This document shows positions 1 through 8,169 of a DNA stretch of 33,197 nucleotides, in pieces. The notes beneath the pieces were generated by a model. That model made no database searches. It was not told where the DNA came from and saw nothing but the letters and a program-made list of their open reading frames with translations. The stretch spans positions 1 to 33,197 of the forward strand of contig JAQVGD010000012.1 of NCBI GenBank assembly GCA_028696945.1, written 5' to 3'. Position 1 is the stretch's first letter. Every line of letters starts with the position of its first letter. The position numbers were made by a program, and so were the translations under genes. This DNA is from Lutibacter sp. GTDB lineage: Bacteria; Bacteroidota; Bacteroidia; Flavobacteriales; Flavobacteriaceae.

Positions 1-315
1 AATTTAGCTTTAAATAAAATCAATAAAAAGCAGGGGCTTACTTTTCAGTTTTCAAGATAAAACAACCTATTTATTGGGATTGAAGCACTATTTTTCTTAT
101 TTTTAAGTTTTATCGGACAACAATAAAATTCTATATAAAAACCATTCAAATCTACAAAAAATTCTGTAACTTTATCCCTAAGTATTCTGAGTGTTTTTGT
201 TCTGCTAATATACTGATAATCAGTTAGTAATATTAATAAAAAACACTCTTTTTCTTATCTATAATTCAAGTTGATTAAATAATCTATTAAAAATTAAATT
301 AAATAAATTAAAATA
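1..315. other. AT-rich non-coding leader upstream of gcvH
   Basis: I see no gene here. The stretch is very AT-rich. At 108-126 it contains TTTTATCGGACAACAATAA, which recurs almost exactly at 3316-3334 beside the composite repeat. No clear TAnnTTTG promoter element could be placed in front of gcvH. Confidence 0.6.
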
Positions 316-696
316 ATGAACATTCCAGCAGAATTAAAATACACAAAAGACCACGAATGGGTTAAAGTTGAAGGCAATACCGCAACAGTTGGCATTACGC
401 ATTTTGCGCAAAGTGAATTGGGAGATATTGTTTATGTTGATGTTGATACCTTAAATGAAACGATTGAGAAAGAAGAAGTCTTTGGCTCGGTGGAAGCCGT
501 AAAAACTGTTTCAGATTTATTTATGCCTATAACTGGTGAAATCATTGAATTTAATGAAGCTTTAGGTGATGAACCTGAAAAGGTTAATAAAGATCCTTAT
601 GGAGAAGGGTGGATGATAAAAATAGCCATTTCAGATGCCTCCCAAATCAAAGAATTATTATCGGCAGCAGCATACGGAAAATTGATTGGGGCGTAA
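316..696 (+). CDS. gcvH: Glycine cleavage system H protein
   Basis: GcvH is the lipoyl carrier of the cytosolic glycine cleavage complex. It shuttles the aminomethyl group between the P, T and L proteins. The 126-aa length is typical of the family. The lipoylation site is visible in [13 protein letters not shown], with the lipoyl lysine at K63, and the N-terminal YTKDHEWV signature is present. The ATG at 316 follows an A-rich stretch, the usual start context in Bacteroidetes. The stop codon overlaps the TTG start of the VanZ-like gene, so the two are probably co-transcribed. No other gcv genes are in the window, which is common in this phylum where H is encoded apart from P and T. High confidence. 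Confidence 0.97.
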   Translation: MNIPAELKYTKDHEWVKVEGNTATVGITHFAQSELGDIVYVDVDTLNETIEKEEVFGSVEAVKTVSDLFMPITGEIIEFNEALGDEPEKVNKDPYGEGWMIKIAISDASQIKELLSAAAYGKLIGA

Positions 697-1054
697 TTAT
701 ATTTTTTACGTTTCCGTTCTTTTAACAGTTGCAATTGCAGTTGGAAGTTTAATTTCACTCAAAACCGGGTTGAAAATAGGCGTGCAGGTTTCAGATAAAA
801 TTTTGCATGCTTTTGGCTATTGTCTTTTAACAATTAGCTGGTTATTAGCTTTTAGACCAAAAACTTATTTGTGGAAATCAATTGTTATAGTAATATTAGC
901 AGTTTTTATTTATGGCATAATTATTGAGATTTTACAAGATGTATTTACCTATAACAGGGAAGCAGACATCTTTGATGTTTTTGCTAATTTAGCAGGCATA
1001 ACAATTGCAATATTATTTTTTGCTTTTGTTTTTAAAAAAAATGACTCGCAATGA
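686..1054 (+). CDS. VanZ-like family membrane protein
   Basis: This is a 122-aa integral membrane protein with about four hydrophobic segments (roughly residues 5-25, 35-57, 63-85 and 95-117). The charged stretch [21 protein letters not shown], containing the READxxD(V/A)xANxxG pattern, is characteristic of VanZ-like proteins. Family members are of poorly defined function; the archetype gives weak teicoplanin resistance. The only possible start is the TTG at 686, because the frame has no Met or other convincing start before the first membrane segment. It overlaps gcvH by 11 bp, implying translational coupling. The gcvH-VanZ-TonB order recalls flavobacterial genomes. The start is the least certain part of the call. 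Confidence 0.85.
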   Translation: MGRNYIFYVSVLLTVAIAVGSLISLKTGLKIGVQVSDKILHAFGYCLLTISWLLAFRPKTYLWKSIVIVILAVFIYGIIIEILQDVFTYNREADIFDVFANLAGITIAILFFAFVFKKNDSQ

Positions 1055-1206
1055 GCATAACGGAAACACGACATACAGACTGATGAAAATATGCAAATTA
1101 CAGATGACCTATAAAAAAACAATGAAAATTACGTAATGAATTAAAGATTATACTTGTATAATATATTTAAATTATTAAATTAGCAACCTATAAAAAAAAT
1201 TTACAG

Positions 1207-1926
1207 ATGCAAGTTAAAAAAAATCCAAAAGCAAATTTAGAGACCTACACCAAATTATTTATGCAGTTAGGTTTGGTTTTAGCCCTTTTAGTGGTGTATT
1301 TAGCCATTGAAAAGAAAACGTACGATAGGGTAATTGCGGAACTTGGTCCAGCAAATTATAATGTACAAGAAGAAGAGCAAACTATAGAAATAGAACAAGT
1401 AAAACCACCAGAGCCAAAGACTCCACCGCCACCTACACCCGATAAGATAGAAATTGTTGAGGATGAGGCTGTAGTTGAGGAAACTATTATTAAATCTACA
1501 GAGACCAATGAAGATGAGGCTGTAGTCGTTAAGAAAATCGTTGAAGTAAATTTGGATGAAGACATTATGGAAGATGTTCCTTTCGCGATTATTGAAGACG
1601 TGCCTGTATATCCAGGTTGTAAAGGAACAAAAGCAGAATTAAAAGAATGTTTGCAAGATAAAATAGCCAAACATGTGAACTCTAAATTTAATGCAGATTT
1701 GGCATCGGATTTAGGATTAACGCCAGGTGTTAAAAAAATATTTGTTATGTTTAAAATTGACAAAACAGGAAATATTACAGATGTGCAAGCAAGAGCACCT
1801 CACAAAAGATTAGAAGCTGAAGCCATTAGAGTTGTAGAATCACTGCCAAAAATGATTCCTGGAAAACAACGTGGACGTGCGGTAGGCGTAAAATACAGTT
1901 TACCTATTGCATTTAAAGTAGAATAA
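1207..1926 (+). CDS. TonB family protein (energy transducer)
   Basis: This 239-aa protein has the layout of TonB. There is a short cytoplasmic N-terminus and one membrane anchor at about residues 17-36 (FMQLGLVLALLVVYLAI). A Pro/Glu-rich periplasmic spacer with KPPEPKTPPPPTP follows at about 65-80, then a C-terminal TonB_C domain at about 150-238 ending in KYSLPIAFKVE. It would transmit proton-motive energy from ExbB/ExbD to outer-membrane TonB-dependent receptors, such as the one at 29212-31767. exbB/exbD are not adjacent. Bacteroidetes carry many TonB paralogues, so the partner cannot be deduced. A strong hairpin terminator follows immediately. Confidence 0.93.
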   Translation: MQVKKNPKANLETYTKLFMQLGLVLALLVVYLAIEKKTYDRVIAELGPANYNVQEEEQTIEIEQVKPPEPKTPPPPTPDKIEIVEDEAVVEETIIKSTETNEDEAVVVKKIVEVNLDEDIMEDVPFAIIEDVPVYPGCKGTKAELKECLQDKIAKHVNSKFNADLASDLGLTPGVKKIFVMFKIDKTGNITDVQARAPHKRLEAEAIRVVESLPKMIPGKQRGRAVGVKYSLPIAFKVE

Positions 1927-1948
1927 CAAATTCGTTAAATCGTATCAG

Positions 1949-1982
1949 AATACTGTCTTCTTTTAGAGGCAGTATTTTTTTT
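1949..1982 (+). terminator. Rho-independent terminator after the TonB gene
   Basis: AATACTGTCTT and GAGGCAGTATT form an 11-bp stem with two G-U pairs and a 6-nt loop. A run of eight or more T follows directly. It starts about 22 bp after the TonB stop codon. Confidence 0.85.
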
Positions 1983-2046
1983 GCTTCAATTTTAGAAGTT
2001 TATTTTCTTATTAAAAATCGGTAAATTTACCCTAAATATTCAATAA

Positions 2047-2499
2047 ATGGAATTTAACTACCTTCTTTTAAGAAAAGGATATGCCAAAATAAAACTCAAA
2101 AAGATAAATACCAATCACTTTGAAGTTAAAGCGAAATTAAATAATGTAAAAGGCAGATTTATACTAGATACTGGAGCTTCAAATTCTTGCATCGACCTAA
2201 ATTTAGCCGAGAAATTTAAATTAGAAGTGAAAGATTCTGAAACCAAAGCTGCTGGTGCAGGTGCTATTGGTATGGAAACAAGAATTTCTTCAAAAAATAC
2301 TATTGAAATTAATCAGTGGAAATATCAAAATTTCACTGTGGTATTGCTTGATTTAACTCATGTTAACACAGCACTCACTGAACACCATGCCGAAGCTGTT
2401 GACGGTATTATTGGGGCAGATATTTTAGAAAAAGGAAACGCCATAATTAACTACGAAAAGAAATGTTTGTATTTAAAAAAGTTGGTTTATAAGTTTTAG
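2047..2499 (+). CDS. Clan AA retropepsin-like aspartic protease
   Basis: This 150-aa protein carries the single-copy aspartic protease signature ILDTGASNSCID, with catalytic Asp at about residue 41. The second hydrophobic-hydrophobic-Gly motif, DGIIGADIL, lies near residues 118-126. This is the retropepsin/gag-asp fold, and such proteins act as homodimers. No signal peptide or membrane segment is visible, so a cytoplasmic location is likely. The substrate is unknown. The gene is monocistronic, since a terminator precedes it and the repeat array follows it directly. Family assignment is firm; biological role is open. Confidence 0.88.
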   Translation: MEFNYLLLRKGYAKIKLKKINTNHFEVKAKLNNVKGRFILDTGASNSCIDLNLAEKFKLEVKDSETKAAGAGAIGMETRISSKNTIEINQWKYQNFTVVLLDLTHVNTALTEHHAEAVDGIIGADILEKGNAIINYEKKCLYLKKLVYKF

Positions 2500-2705
2500 A
2501 GTCGGAAGTCGGAAGTCGGGAGCCGGAAGTCGGAAGTCAGAAGTCGGAAGTCAGAAGTCGGAAGTCGAGAGCCGGAAGCCGGAAGTTGGAAGTCAGAAGT
2601 TGGAAGTCAGAAGTCGGAAGCCGGAAGTCAGAAGTCGGAAGTTGGAAGTCAGAAGTCGGAAGCCGGAAGCCGGAAGTCAGAAGTCGGAAGTCCGAAGTCG
2701 GAACC

Positions 2706-2791
2706 GCAATTAATTCCCCTCTCGAGAAGCCTGTCCCGCTTTTCCAGCGGGAGGGTTAGGGGTGTGTAAAAAACATGAAATTATTTGAAAA
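2706..2791 (+). repeat. Repeat core copy 1
   Basis: This is the first copy of the core, starting GCAATTAATTCCCCTCTCGAG. It contains the stem-loop TCCCGCT-TTTCC-AGCGGGA and the segment GGGTTAGGGGTGTGTAAAAAACATGAAATTATTTGAAAA. Its tail, CCGCTCGCGCTCGCG, differs from the CTCTGCTAGAGCTAG tail of copies 2 and 3. Confidence 0.85.
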
Positions 2792-2831
2792 ATTCCGCTC
2801 GCGCTCGCGTTCGGAAGTCAGAAGTCAGAAG

Positions 2832-2941
2832 TTCACAGCAATTAATTCCCCTCTTGAGAAGCCTGTCCCGCTTTTCCAGCGGGAGGGTTAGGGGTGTGTA
2901 AAAAACATGAAATTATTTGAAAATCTCTGCTAGAGCTAGTG
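2832..2941 (+). repeat. Repeat core copy 2
   Basis: The second copy starts TTCACAGCAATTAATTCCCC and ends CTCTGCTAGAGCTAGTG. It has the same stem-loop. One base change turns the CTCGAG palindrome into CTTGAG. Confidence 0.85.
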
Positions 2942-3075
2942 TTGGGAAGCAGGAAGTCAGAAGTCGGAAGTCGGGAGCCGGAAGTCAGAAGTCGGAAGTC
3001 AGAAGTCGGGAGCCGGAAGTCAGAAGTCGGAAGTCGGAAGTTAGAAGTTAGAAGTCGGGAGCCGGAAGTCGGAAG

Positions 3076-3190
3076 TTCACAGCAATTAATTCCCCTCTCG
3101 AGAAGCCTGTCCCGCTTTTCCAGCGGGAGGGTTAGGGGGGTGTAAAAAACATGAAATTATTTGAAAATCTCTGCTAGAGCTAGAGCTAGT
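3076..3190 (+). repeat. Repeat core copy 3
   Basis: The third copy is nearly identical to copy 2. It has extra G residues in the AGGGGGG stretch, and the 3' tail has gained one GAGCTA unit (CTAGAGCTAGAGCTAGTG), suggesting slippage. Confidence 0.85.
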
Positions 3191-3262
3191 GATTGGAAGT
3201 CAGAAGTCGGAAGTCGGAAGTCAGAAGTCAGAAGTCAGAAGTCAGAAGTCAGAAGTCGGAAG

Positions 3263-3308
3263 TTCACAGCAATTAATTCCCCTCTCGAGAAGCCTGTCCC
3301 CCGCTTTT
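3263..3308 (+). repeat. Repeat core copy 4 (truncated)
   Basis: The fourth copy starts TTCACAGCAATTAATTCC but breaks off inside the hairpin (CCTGTCCCCCGCTTTTTA). TTTTATCGGACAA lies just past the break. Confidence 0.8.
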
Positions 3309-3344
3309 TATGAATTTTTATCGGACAATAATAATTAAAAAATC

Positions 3345-3373
3345 AAAAAACCGAACAAATTGCTCGGTTTTTT
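3345..3373 (-). terminator. Terminator of the odhA-odhB operon
   Basis: AAAAAACCGA and TCGGTTTTTT form a 10-bp stem with a 9-nt loop. The A/T flanks allow termination from either side. It lies 23 bp beyond the odhB stop codon on the minus strand. Confidence 0.85.
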
Positions 3374-3395
3374 GACGATTAATATTTTTTGAATC

Positions 3396-4643
3396 TTATA
3401 GTTCCAATGCTCTTTTCGGGTTGTTATCCATCAAAATTTCCACCGGATTTTCTAAAGCCTCTTTAACGGCAACCAAAAAGCCAACAGATTCTCGTCCGTC
3501 AATAACCCTATGGTCATAAGACAGGGCTACAAACATAATTGGTCTAATTACTACTTGGCCGTTAACCACAACAGGTCTTTCAACAATATTATGCATTCCT
3601 AAAATTCCACTTTGGGGTGGATTGATAATTGGCGTTGATAACATAGAGCCAAATACACCACCGTTTGTAATGGTAAAGGTGCCGCCAGTCATTTCATCAA
3701 CAGTTATTTGTCCGTCCCTTGCCCTTAATGCCAAACGTTTCACTTCATTTTCCACACCTCTAAAAGTTAGATTTTCAGCATTTCTAATTACTGGAACCAC
3801 TAAACCTCTTGGACCCGAAACCGCTATAGAAATATCCTGAAAATCATAGAATATTTTATAATCGCCATCCATCATTGAATTGACATCTGGATAGAGTTTT
3901 AAAGCTCTTACAACGGCTAAGGTAAAGAAACTCATAAATCCTAACCCAACGTTGTGTTTTTCTTTAAAGGCATCTTTATATTCATTTCTCAAGTCGAATA
4001 TAGGTTTCATATCCACCTCATTAAAAGTGGTAAGCATAGCAGTTTCATTTTTTACCGCAACCAGTCGTTCGCCAACTTTTCTGCGAAGCATAGAAAGTTT
4101 TATGCGCTCACTACTTCGCGAACCTCCAGCAGGAGTTCCCATACTTGGTACTGCTTTTACGGCATCATCTTTTGTGATTCGACCATCTCTACCAGTTCCA
4201 ATTACTTCAGAAGAGGAAATCTCTTTTTCGGTTAATATTTTTTTTGCCGCTGGAGATGCGGTGCCACTTGCATAAGTTTTTTCAGATGCAATTGGAGTGA
4301 TCGCTTTTTCAGATGTAATTGGAGCGACCGCTTTTTCTGCGGGTTTCTCACTGCTTACTGCTGACGGTTTACTGTCAACTGCTTTTTCACTGCCTTCTGG
4401 TTTTTTTCCGTCTAAATCGATTAAGCAAACTACCGAACCAACAAGTACGGTATCTCCTTCTTCAGCCTTTAACGTAATAATGCCGCTTTCTTCCGCAGGC
4501 AACTCAAGGGTTGCTTTATCGGAATCCACTTCGGCAATGGGTTGGTCTTTTTCTACATAATCGCCATTTTTAACAAGCCAGGAAGCAATTTCAACTTCTG
4601 TGATAGATTCTCCCGGAGAGGGAACTTTCATTTCTAAAATCAT
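3396..4643 (-). CDS. odhB: Dihydrolipoyllysine-residue succinyltransferase (2-oxoglutarate dehydrogenase E2)
   Basis: This is the E2 core of the 2-oxoglutarate dehydrogenase complex. It transfers the succinyl group from the lipoyl arm to CoA in the TCA cycle. In order it shows a single lipoyl domain (residues 1-77, lipoyl lysine K43 in DSDKATLE) and a flexible Ala/Pro/Ser-rich linker. An E3-binding domain follows (about 128-165, [14 protein letters not shown]...[10 protein letters not shown]). The acyltransferase domain ends with the active-site motif DHRVIDG (H378, D382). The 415-aa length is normal for a one-lipoyl-domain E2. The linker contains an imperfect tandem repeat of about 30 bp ([14 protein letters not shown]), a likely slippage product. 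The gene lies 67 bp downstream of odhA in the same operon. Also called sucB. Confidence 0.96.
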   Translation of the reverse strand: MILEMKVPSPGESITEVEIASWLVKNGDYVEKDQPIAEVDSDKATLELPAEESGIITLKAEEGDTVLVGSVVCLIDLDGKKPEGSEKAVDSKPSAVSSEKPAEKAVAPITSEKAITPIASEKTYASGTASPAAKKILTEKEISSSEVIGTGRDGRITKDDAVKAVPSMGTPAGGSRSSERIKLSMLRRKVGERLVAVKNETAMLTTFNEVDMKPIFDLRNEYKDAFKEKHNVGLGFMSFFTLAVVRALKLYPDVNSMMDGDYKIFYDFQDISIAVSGPRGLVVPVIRNAENLTFRGVENEVKRLALRARDGQITVDEMTGGTFTITNGGVFGSMLSTPIINPPQSGILGMHNIVERPVVVNGQVVIRPIMFVALSYDHRVIDGRESVGFLVAVKEALENPVEILMDNNPKRALEL

Positions 4644-4710
4644 CTTTTTAATTTTTTTATTTATCTTTTTACCTTAAATATTTTCCGAAGAAAGGCATTT
4701 TAAGGATATT

Positions 4711-7461
4711 TTATTTGTTGGTATCAAACACTTTATCAATTACGCGTTGGTGTCTTCGTTTAAACCTTGCTGAAGAACCTGCGGCAGGAACTGCATAGAA
4801 AGGTTGTGATGCCACTTCAAGATTTACCAATCTGAAACGTTGCAGCATAAAACTCCAAGCACCCATATTTTCAGGTTCTTCCTGTGCCCAAACGTATTTT
4901 TTAACATTTGGATAACTGTCGATTACCTGTTGTAAGTTTTCTAAATGCAACGGAAACAATTGTTCAATTCTCACTAGCGCCACATCCTTTCTTTCCAAAG
5001 TGGTGCGCTCGGCCAACAAATCGTAATAAAATTTACCGGTGCAAAAAACCAATTTAGTAATGTTTTTTTTATCGATGTTATCGTCGATTACCTCTTGAAA
5101 ACTTCCTTTGGAAAACTCGTCCAATGAAGAGGTGGCAGCTGGAAGGCGAAGCAAACTTTTTGGGGTAAACACGATAAGCGGTTTTCGGTAATCGCGTTTC
5201 ATTTGACGACGCAGTAAATGGAAAAAATTTGCCGGCGTTGTACAATCGGCTAAAATCATATTGTCTATGGCGCACAATTGCAGAAACCTTTCCATGCGCG
5301 CAGAAGAATGTTCAGATCCTTGGCCTTCATAACCGTGCGGCAACAACACCACAATTCCGTTTTGTAATTTCCATTTATCTTCTGCGGCCGACATATATTG
5401 GTCGAAAATAATTTGTGCTCCGTTACTAAAATCACCAAACTGGGCTTCCCAAATGGTTAAGGTATTTGGGTTCGCCATGGCATAGCCATAATCAAATCCA
5501 AGCACGCCGTATTCCGACAATAGGGAATTATAAATGCTCATTTTTCCTTGGTTATCGCTAATCATATTCAGTAGATTAATGCGTTCTTCGGAAATTTCAT
5601 CACGTAAAATGGCATGGCGATGGCTAAAAGTTCCGCGCTCCACATCCTGTCCGGAAATACGGATATCATATCCTTCTTGCAGCAAGGTTCCATAGGCTAA
5701 AGTTTCACCCATTCCCCAGTCGATTCTGTCATTTTCAAAAACCATCTGATGCCTGTCTAATAAAATTTTCTCAGCTTTCCTCAAAAATTTAATTCCTGTT
5801 GGAACGGTTGAAACAATTTTTGCGATGTCTTTCAGTTTCGATTTCGGATAAGCGGTTTTCTCGGTAATTAACATTGCTTCCACACCTCTTCGAGAGAAGC
5901 TTGCCCAGGTTTCTTGCATAAATTCCCGAACTATTGAAGTTTCATCATCTTTTGCGTGCAGGTATTCTTCTTCTAACAGGTCTTTAAATTCGGTAATTAA
6001 ATTATTCAAATAAGCATTATCAATAACCCCTTCCGAAATAAGTTTTTGCGCGTAAATATCTCTTGGATTTGGGTGTTTTGCAATGGCTTTATATAGTTTT
6101 GGTTGGGTAAAACGGGGCTCATCACCTTCATTATGCCCGTATTTTCTGTAACCGAGCAAGTCAATAAAAATATCCCTTTTAAATTGCATCCTAAAATTCA
6201 TGGCAATTTCAATGGCGTGCGTTACCGCTTCCACATCGTCGGCATTTACGTGTAACACGGGCGATAAGGTTATTTTTGCTACATCAGTACAATAGGTGCT
6301 TGATCGACCATCCAAATAATTTGTGGTAAATCCGATTTGGTTGTTCACCACAATATGAATGGTTCCGCCAGTTGAATAACCTGGCAATCGGCTCATTTGT
6401 ATTACTTCATAAACAACGCCTTGTGCTGCAATTGCCGCATCACCGTGAACAATAATGGGAAGTAATTTTGAATTGTCCCCGTTGTAGTCATTATCTATTT
6501 TTGCGCGGGAAATCCCTTGCACTATAGGCCCGACAGTTTCCAAATGCGAAGGGTTCGGAACCAAATTCATAATAAGTTCCTTGCCGGTTTTTAGTGTCTT
6601 TCTGGTAGTTAAACCCATATGATATTTAACATCGCCATCAATATCTTCATCTTCAAAATCTTTCCCTTCAAATTCGCTGAATAATTCACGGATTGGTTTT
6701 CTAAATATATTTATAAGGGTATTTAAACGGCCTCTGTGCGCCATTCCCAAGACAAATTCTTTAACGCCAAAATTTTCAGCAGCAAGACGGATAACAGCGC
6801 CTAAAGCAGGGATTAAAGTTTCGCCACCTTCTAATGAAAAACGTTTTTGGCCTACATATTTGGTTTGTAAAAAGCTTTCAAAAGTCACCGCCTGATTCAA
6901 CTTTTGCAGTACATACTTTTTAGTTTCAGTGGTGTAGTTTGGGTGATTTGCGTTTTTGGTTAGCTGTTTTTGAATCCATTTAACTTCTTCAGGGTTTCGA
7001 ATATACATATATTCAACACCAATTGAATCACAATATATATCTTCTAAATGCTTAATGATGTTGCGTAAAGTTGCTTTTCCGGTGCCAATAATTTGTCCGG
7101 CATCAAAAATGATATCCAAATCTTTTTCAGAAAGTCCAAAATTTTCGAGAGCCAGCGTAGGCAAGTATTTTCGGCGTTCGCGAACGGGATTTGTTTTTGT
7201 GAATAGATGCCCGCGCGATCGATATCCATTAATTAAATCCAGAACTTTAAATTCCTTCAAAACATTTTCGGGAACTTCATAGGCTTCGTTTTCTTGGCTT
7301 TCTTCCCTACCATTAAAAGAATATTTTTCGTTGGCAAAGTCGAAGCCTTGAAAAAAACTTCTCCAACTGGGTTCTATTGTATCAGGATTTATCAAATACT
7401 GATCATATAGGTCGGCTATAAAGCCAGTGTGAACCGTATTTAAGAATGAAAATTTGTCCAT
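4711..7461 (-). CDS. odhA: 2-oxoglutarate dehydrogenase E1 component (thiamine diphosphate dependent)
   Basis: OdhA (SucA) decarboxylates 2-oxoglutarate with thiamine diphosphate and passes the succinyl group to the E2 lipoyl arm. The N-terminal E2-binding peptide is clear (FLNTVHTGFIADLYDQYL). The catalytic core contains AHRGRLNTL, VHGDAAIAAQGVVYE and the ThDP/Mg region IHIVVNNQIGFTT. Further downstream come LPHGYEGQGSEHSSAR and the C-terminal EEPENMGAW. The track starts the ORF at 7515. I prefer the ATG at 7461 (916 aa), because residues 1-18 of the longer form do not resemble the family. A possible -7 promoter element (7515-7522) also overlaps the upstream start codon. Followed by odhB, with no lpd nearby. 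Confidence 0.95.
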   Translation of the reverse strand: MDKFSFLNTVHTGFIADLYDQYLINPDTIEPSWRSFFQGFDFANEKYSFNGREESQENEAYEVPENVLKEFKVLDLINGYRSRGHLFTKTNPVRERRKYLPTLALENFGLSEKDLDIIFDAGQIIGTGKATLRNIIKHLEDIYCDSIGVEYMYIRNPEEVKWIQKQLTKNANHPNYTTETKKYVLQKLNQAVTFESFLQTKYVGQKRFSLEGGETLIPALGAVIRLAAENFGVKEFVLGMAHRGRLNTLINIFRKPIRELFSEFEGKDFEDEDIDGDVKYHMGLTTRKTLKTGKELIMNLVPNPSHLETVGPIVQGISRAKIDNDYNGDNSKLLPIIVHGDAAIAAQGVVYEVIQMSRLPGYSTGGTIHIVVNNQIGFTTNYLDGRSSTYCTDVAKITLSPVLHVNADDVEAVTHAIEIAMNFRMQFKRDIFIDLLGYRKYGHNEGDEPRFTQPKLYKAIAKHPNPRDIYAQKLISEGVIDNAYLNNLITEFKDLLEEEYLHAKDDETSIVREFMQETWASFSRRGVEAMLITEKTAYPKSKLKDIAKIVSTVPTGIKFLRKAEKILLDRHQMVFENDRIDWGMGETLAYGTLLQEGYDIRISGQDVERGTFSHRHAILRDEISEERINLLNMISDNQGKMSIYNSLLSEYGVLGFDYGYAMANPNTLTIWEAQFGDFSNGAQIIFDQYMSAAEDKWKLQNGIVVLLPHGYEGQGSEHSSARMERFLQLCAIDNMILADCTTPANFFHLLRRQMKRDYRKPLIVFTPKSLLRLPAATSSLDEFSKGSFQEVIDDNIDKKNITKLVFCTGKFYYDLLAERTTLERKDVALVRIEQLFPLHLENLQQVIDSYPNVKKYVWAQEEPENMGAWSFMLQRFRLVNLEVASQPFYAVPAAGSSARFKRRHQRVIDKVFDTNK

Positions 7462-7514
7462 AGTATTGTTAGTAGTCAATGTTTTATTTAAATAGGTAAA
7501 AATACAACATTTCA

Positions 7515-7522
7515 CAAAACTA
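7515..7522 (-). promoter_or_regulatory. Possible -7 element of the odhAB promoter
   Basis: On the minus strand this reads TAGTTTTG, matching the Bacteroidetes consensus TAnnTTTG. No TTG is found at the usual spacing (the nearest is 23 bp upstream), so the call is tentative. Confidence 0.4.
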
Positions 7523-7739
7523 ACATCTTAATTGTGGTTATATTGCAATTATTATACTTTTAATAATGTTTAAACAATCTTGTTAAAAATATGGCTTTTT
7601 TAGTGCTTTTATTTGGAATTTTATGAGAAACCCTTAAAATAAATGTGAATTCTAGCTGCTTAGTTTAAGTTGATTTACAATGAGTTACTTTTAATTAAGA
7701 GTAAAGAATTTAAAAAGAAGAAGTTTTTTTGAAAATCTC

Positions 7740-7769
7740 TTGCAAAAAGAAGAAAACCTTGTATATTTG
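7740..7769 (+). promoter_or_regulatory. Promoter of tRNA-Asn
   Basis: TTG at 7740-7742, a 19-bp spacer and TATATTTG at 7762-7769 match the Bacteroidetes primary sigma consensus exactly. They lie 21 bp before the first tRNA base. Confidence 0.8.
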
Positions 7770-7790
7770 CACTCGCAAAAGCGGATAAAT

Positions 7791-7864
7791 TCCTCCTTAG
7801 CTCAGTTGGTTAGAGCATCTGACTGTTAATCAGAGGGTCCTTGGTTCGAGCCCAAGAGGAGGAG
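7791..7864 (+). tRNA. tRNA-Asn(GTT)
   Basis: A complete 74-nt cloverleaf can be drawn. The acceptor stem TCCTCCT pairs with AGGAGGA, and the discriminator is G. The D-arm CTCAGTTGGTTAGAG is present. The anticodon arm TCTGA-CTGTTAA-TCAGA gives anticodon GTT. The T-arm is CTTGG-TTCGAGC-CCAAG. CCA is not encoded, as usual in this phylum. Its 3' half is the target of the insertions downstream: near-copies occur at 20099-20127 and 22327-22354. Confidence 0.97.
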
Positions 7865-7865
7865 C
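7829..7865 (+). repeat. attL-like site: 3' part of tRNA-Asn
   Basis: The 3' half of the tRNA from the anticodon stem to the discriminator is the reference copy of a three-copy direct repeat. Bases 7837-7865 match 20099-20127 (29 nt, two mismatches). Bases 7829-7856 match 22327-22354 (28 nt, one mismatch). Integration of islands at tRNA 3' ends leaves exactly this arrangement. Confidence 0.85.
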
Positions 7866-7872
7866 AAAACGA

Positions 7873-7902
7873 GTCTTAACATTAAGTTGTTAAGGCTTTT
7901 TT
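7873..7902 (+). terminator. Terminator after tRNA-Asn
   Basis: GTCTTAACA and TGTTAAGGC make a 9-bp stem (one G-U pair) with the loop TTAAGT, followed by TTTTTT. It lies eight bases beyond the tRNA. Confidence 0.8.
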
Positions 7903-7929
7903 GTTTTATACAGATTAAACCCTTCATTC

Positions 7930-8091
7930 ATTTTTGATTCAAGAAAAAAAGAGGTGTTACAATATTCCCTAAAAGGTCATTTGGTAGCTAAATACGTGTC
8001 AGTTGCGGAAGCTTCAAGGCAAACAGGATTGAGTAAAACATACCCAACTTCTTTAATTAGTGGTTGGGGTTTTTTTGAATTAAAATTTTAA
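7930..8091 (+). pseudogene. Remnant of a NUMOD1-type DNA-binding domain
   Basis: An open frame without a start codon reads QYSLKGHLVAKYVSVAEASR and continues QTGLSK...GWGFFELKF before the TAA at 8089-8091. The pattern 'YsL.G.lva.Y.Sv.EAsrqTGls' followed by a G-G-F-x-W/L-K ending is that of NUMOD1 modules. These are found at the C-terminus of HNH/GIY-YIG homing-type endonucleases in Bacteroidetes. The rest of such a gene is absent, so this is a 3' fragment. It lies just inside the tRNA-proximal end of the island. Family recognition is from pattern memory only. Confidence 0.6.
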
Positions 8092-8169
8092 TAATGCCTT
8101 TTCTAATCTTCTTAATTAAAATTAGTATTTTTAACATTCAAAAAAATTGCAAATAATTAAACCCTACAA

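Larger units (their letters stand above)
2500..3309. repeat. Composite GC-rich intergenic repeat: heptamer arrays plus hairpin cores
   Basis: The sequence between the protease stop and the odhB terminator is built of tandem 7-bp units, GGAAGTC, AGAAGTC, and variants GGGAGCC, GGAAGCC and GGAAGTT. They are interrupted by four copies of a longer core. The region is much richer in G and C than its surroundings. Because the unit is 7 bp, translation gives a meaningless 7-residue repeat (SRKSEVG), and the ORF at 2939-3145 is an artefact. The array sits between two convergent genes, where REP/BIME-like or heptamer (STRR-like) repeats are tolerated. Function unknown. Confidence 0.9.

Noticed and set aside
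1356-1763. Minus-strand ORF of 135 aa
   Set aside because: It lies antisense to the TonB gene, with low-complexity Ser/Thr content; a shadow ORF.
2939-3145. ORF of 68 aa with repeated SRKSEVG
   Set aside because: It is merely the translation of the 7-bp tandem repeat. It has no homology signature and no start context.
2500-3309. CRISPR array
   Set aside because: The repeats are 7-bp tandem units plus long cores, without unique spacers of constant length, and no cas genes are present.
3622-4560. Plus-strand ORFs over odhB
   Set aside because: They are antisense to a complete, well-recognised E2 gene.
7462-7515. N-terminal extension of OdhA in the ORF track
   Set aside because: The extra 18 residues do not look like the E1 N-terminus, and a possible promoter element overlaps the upstream start codon.
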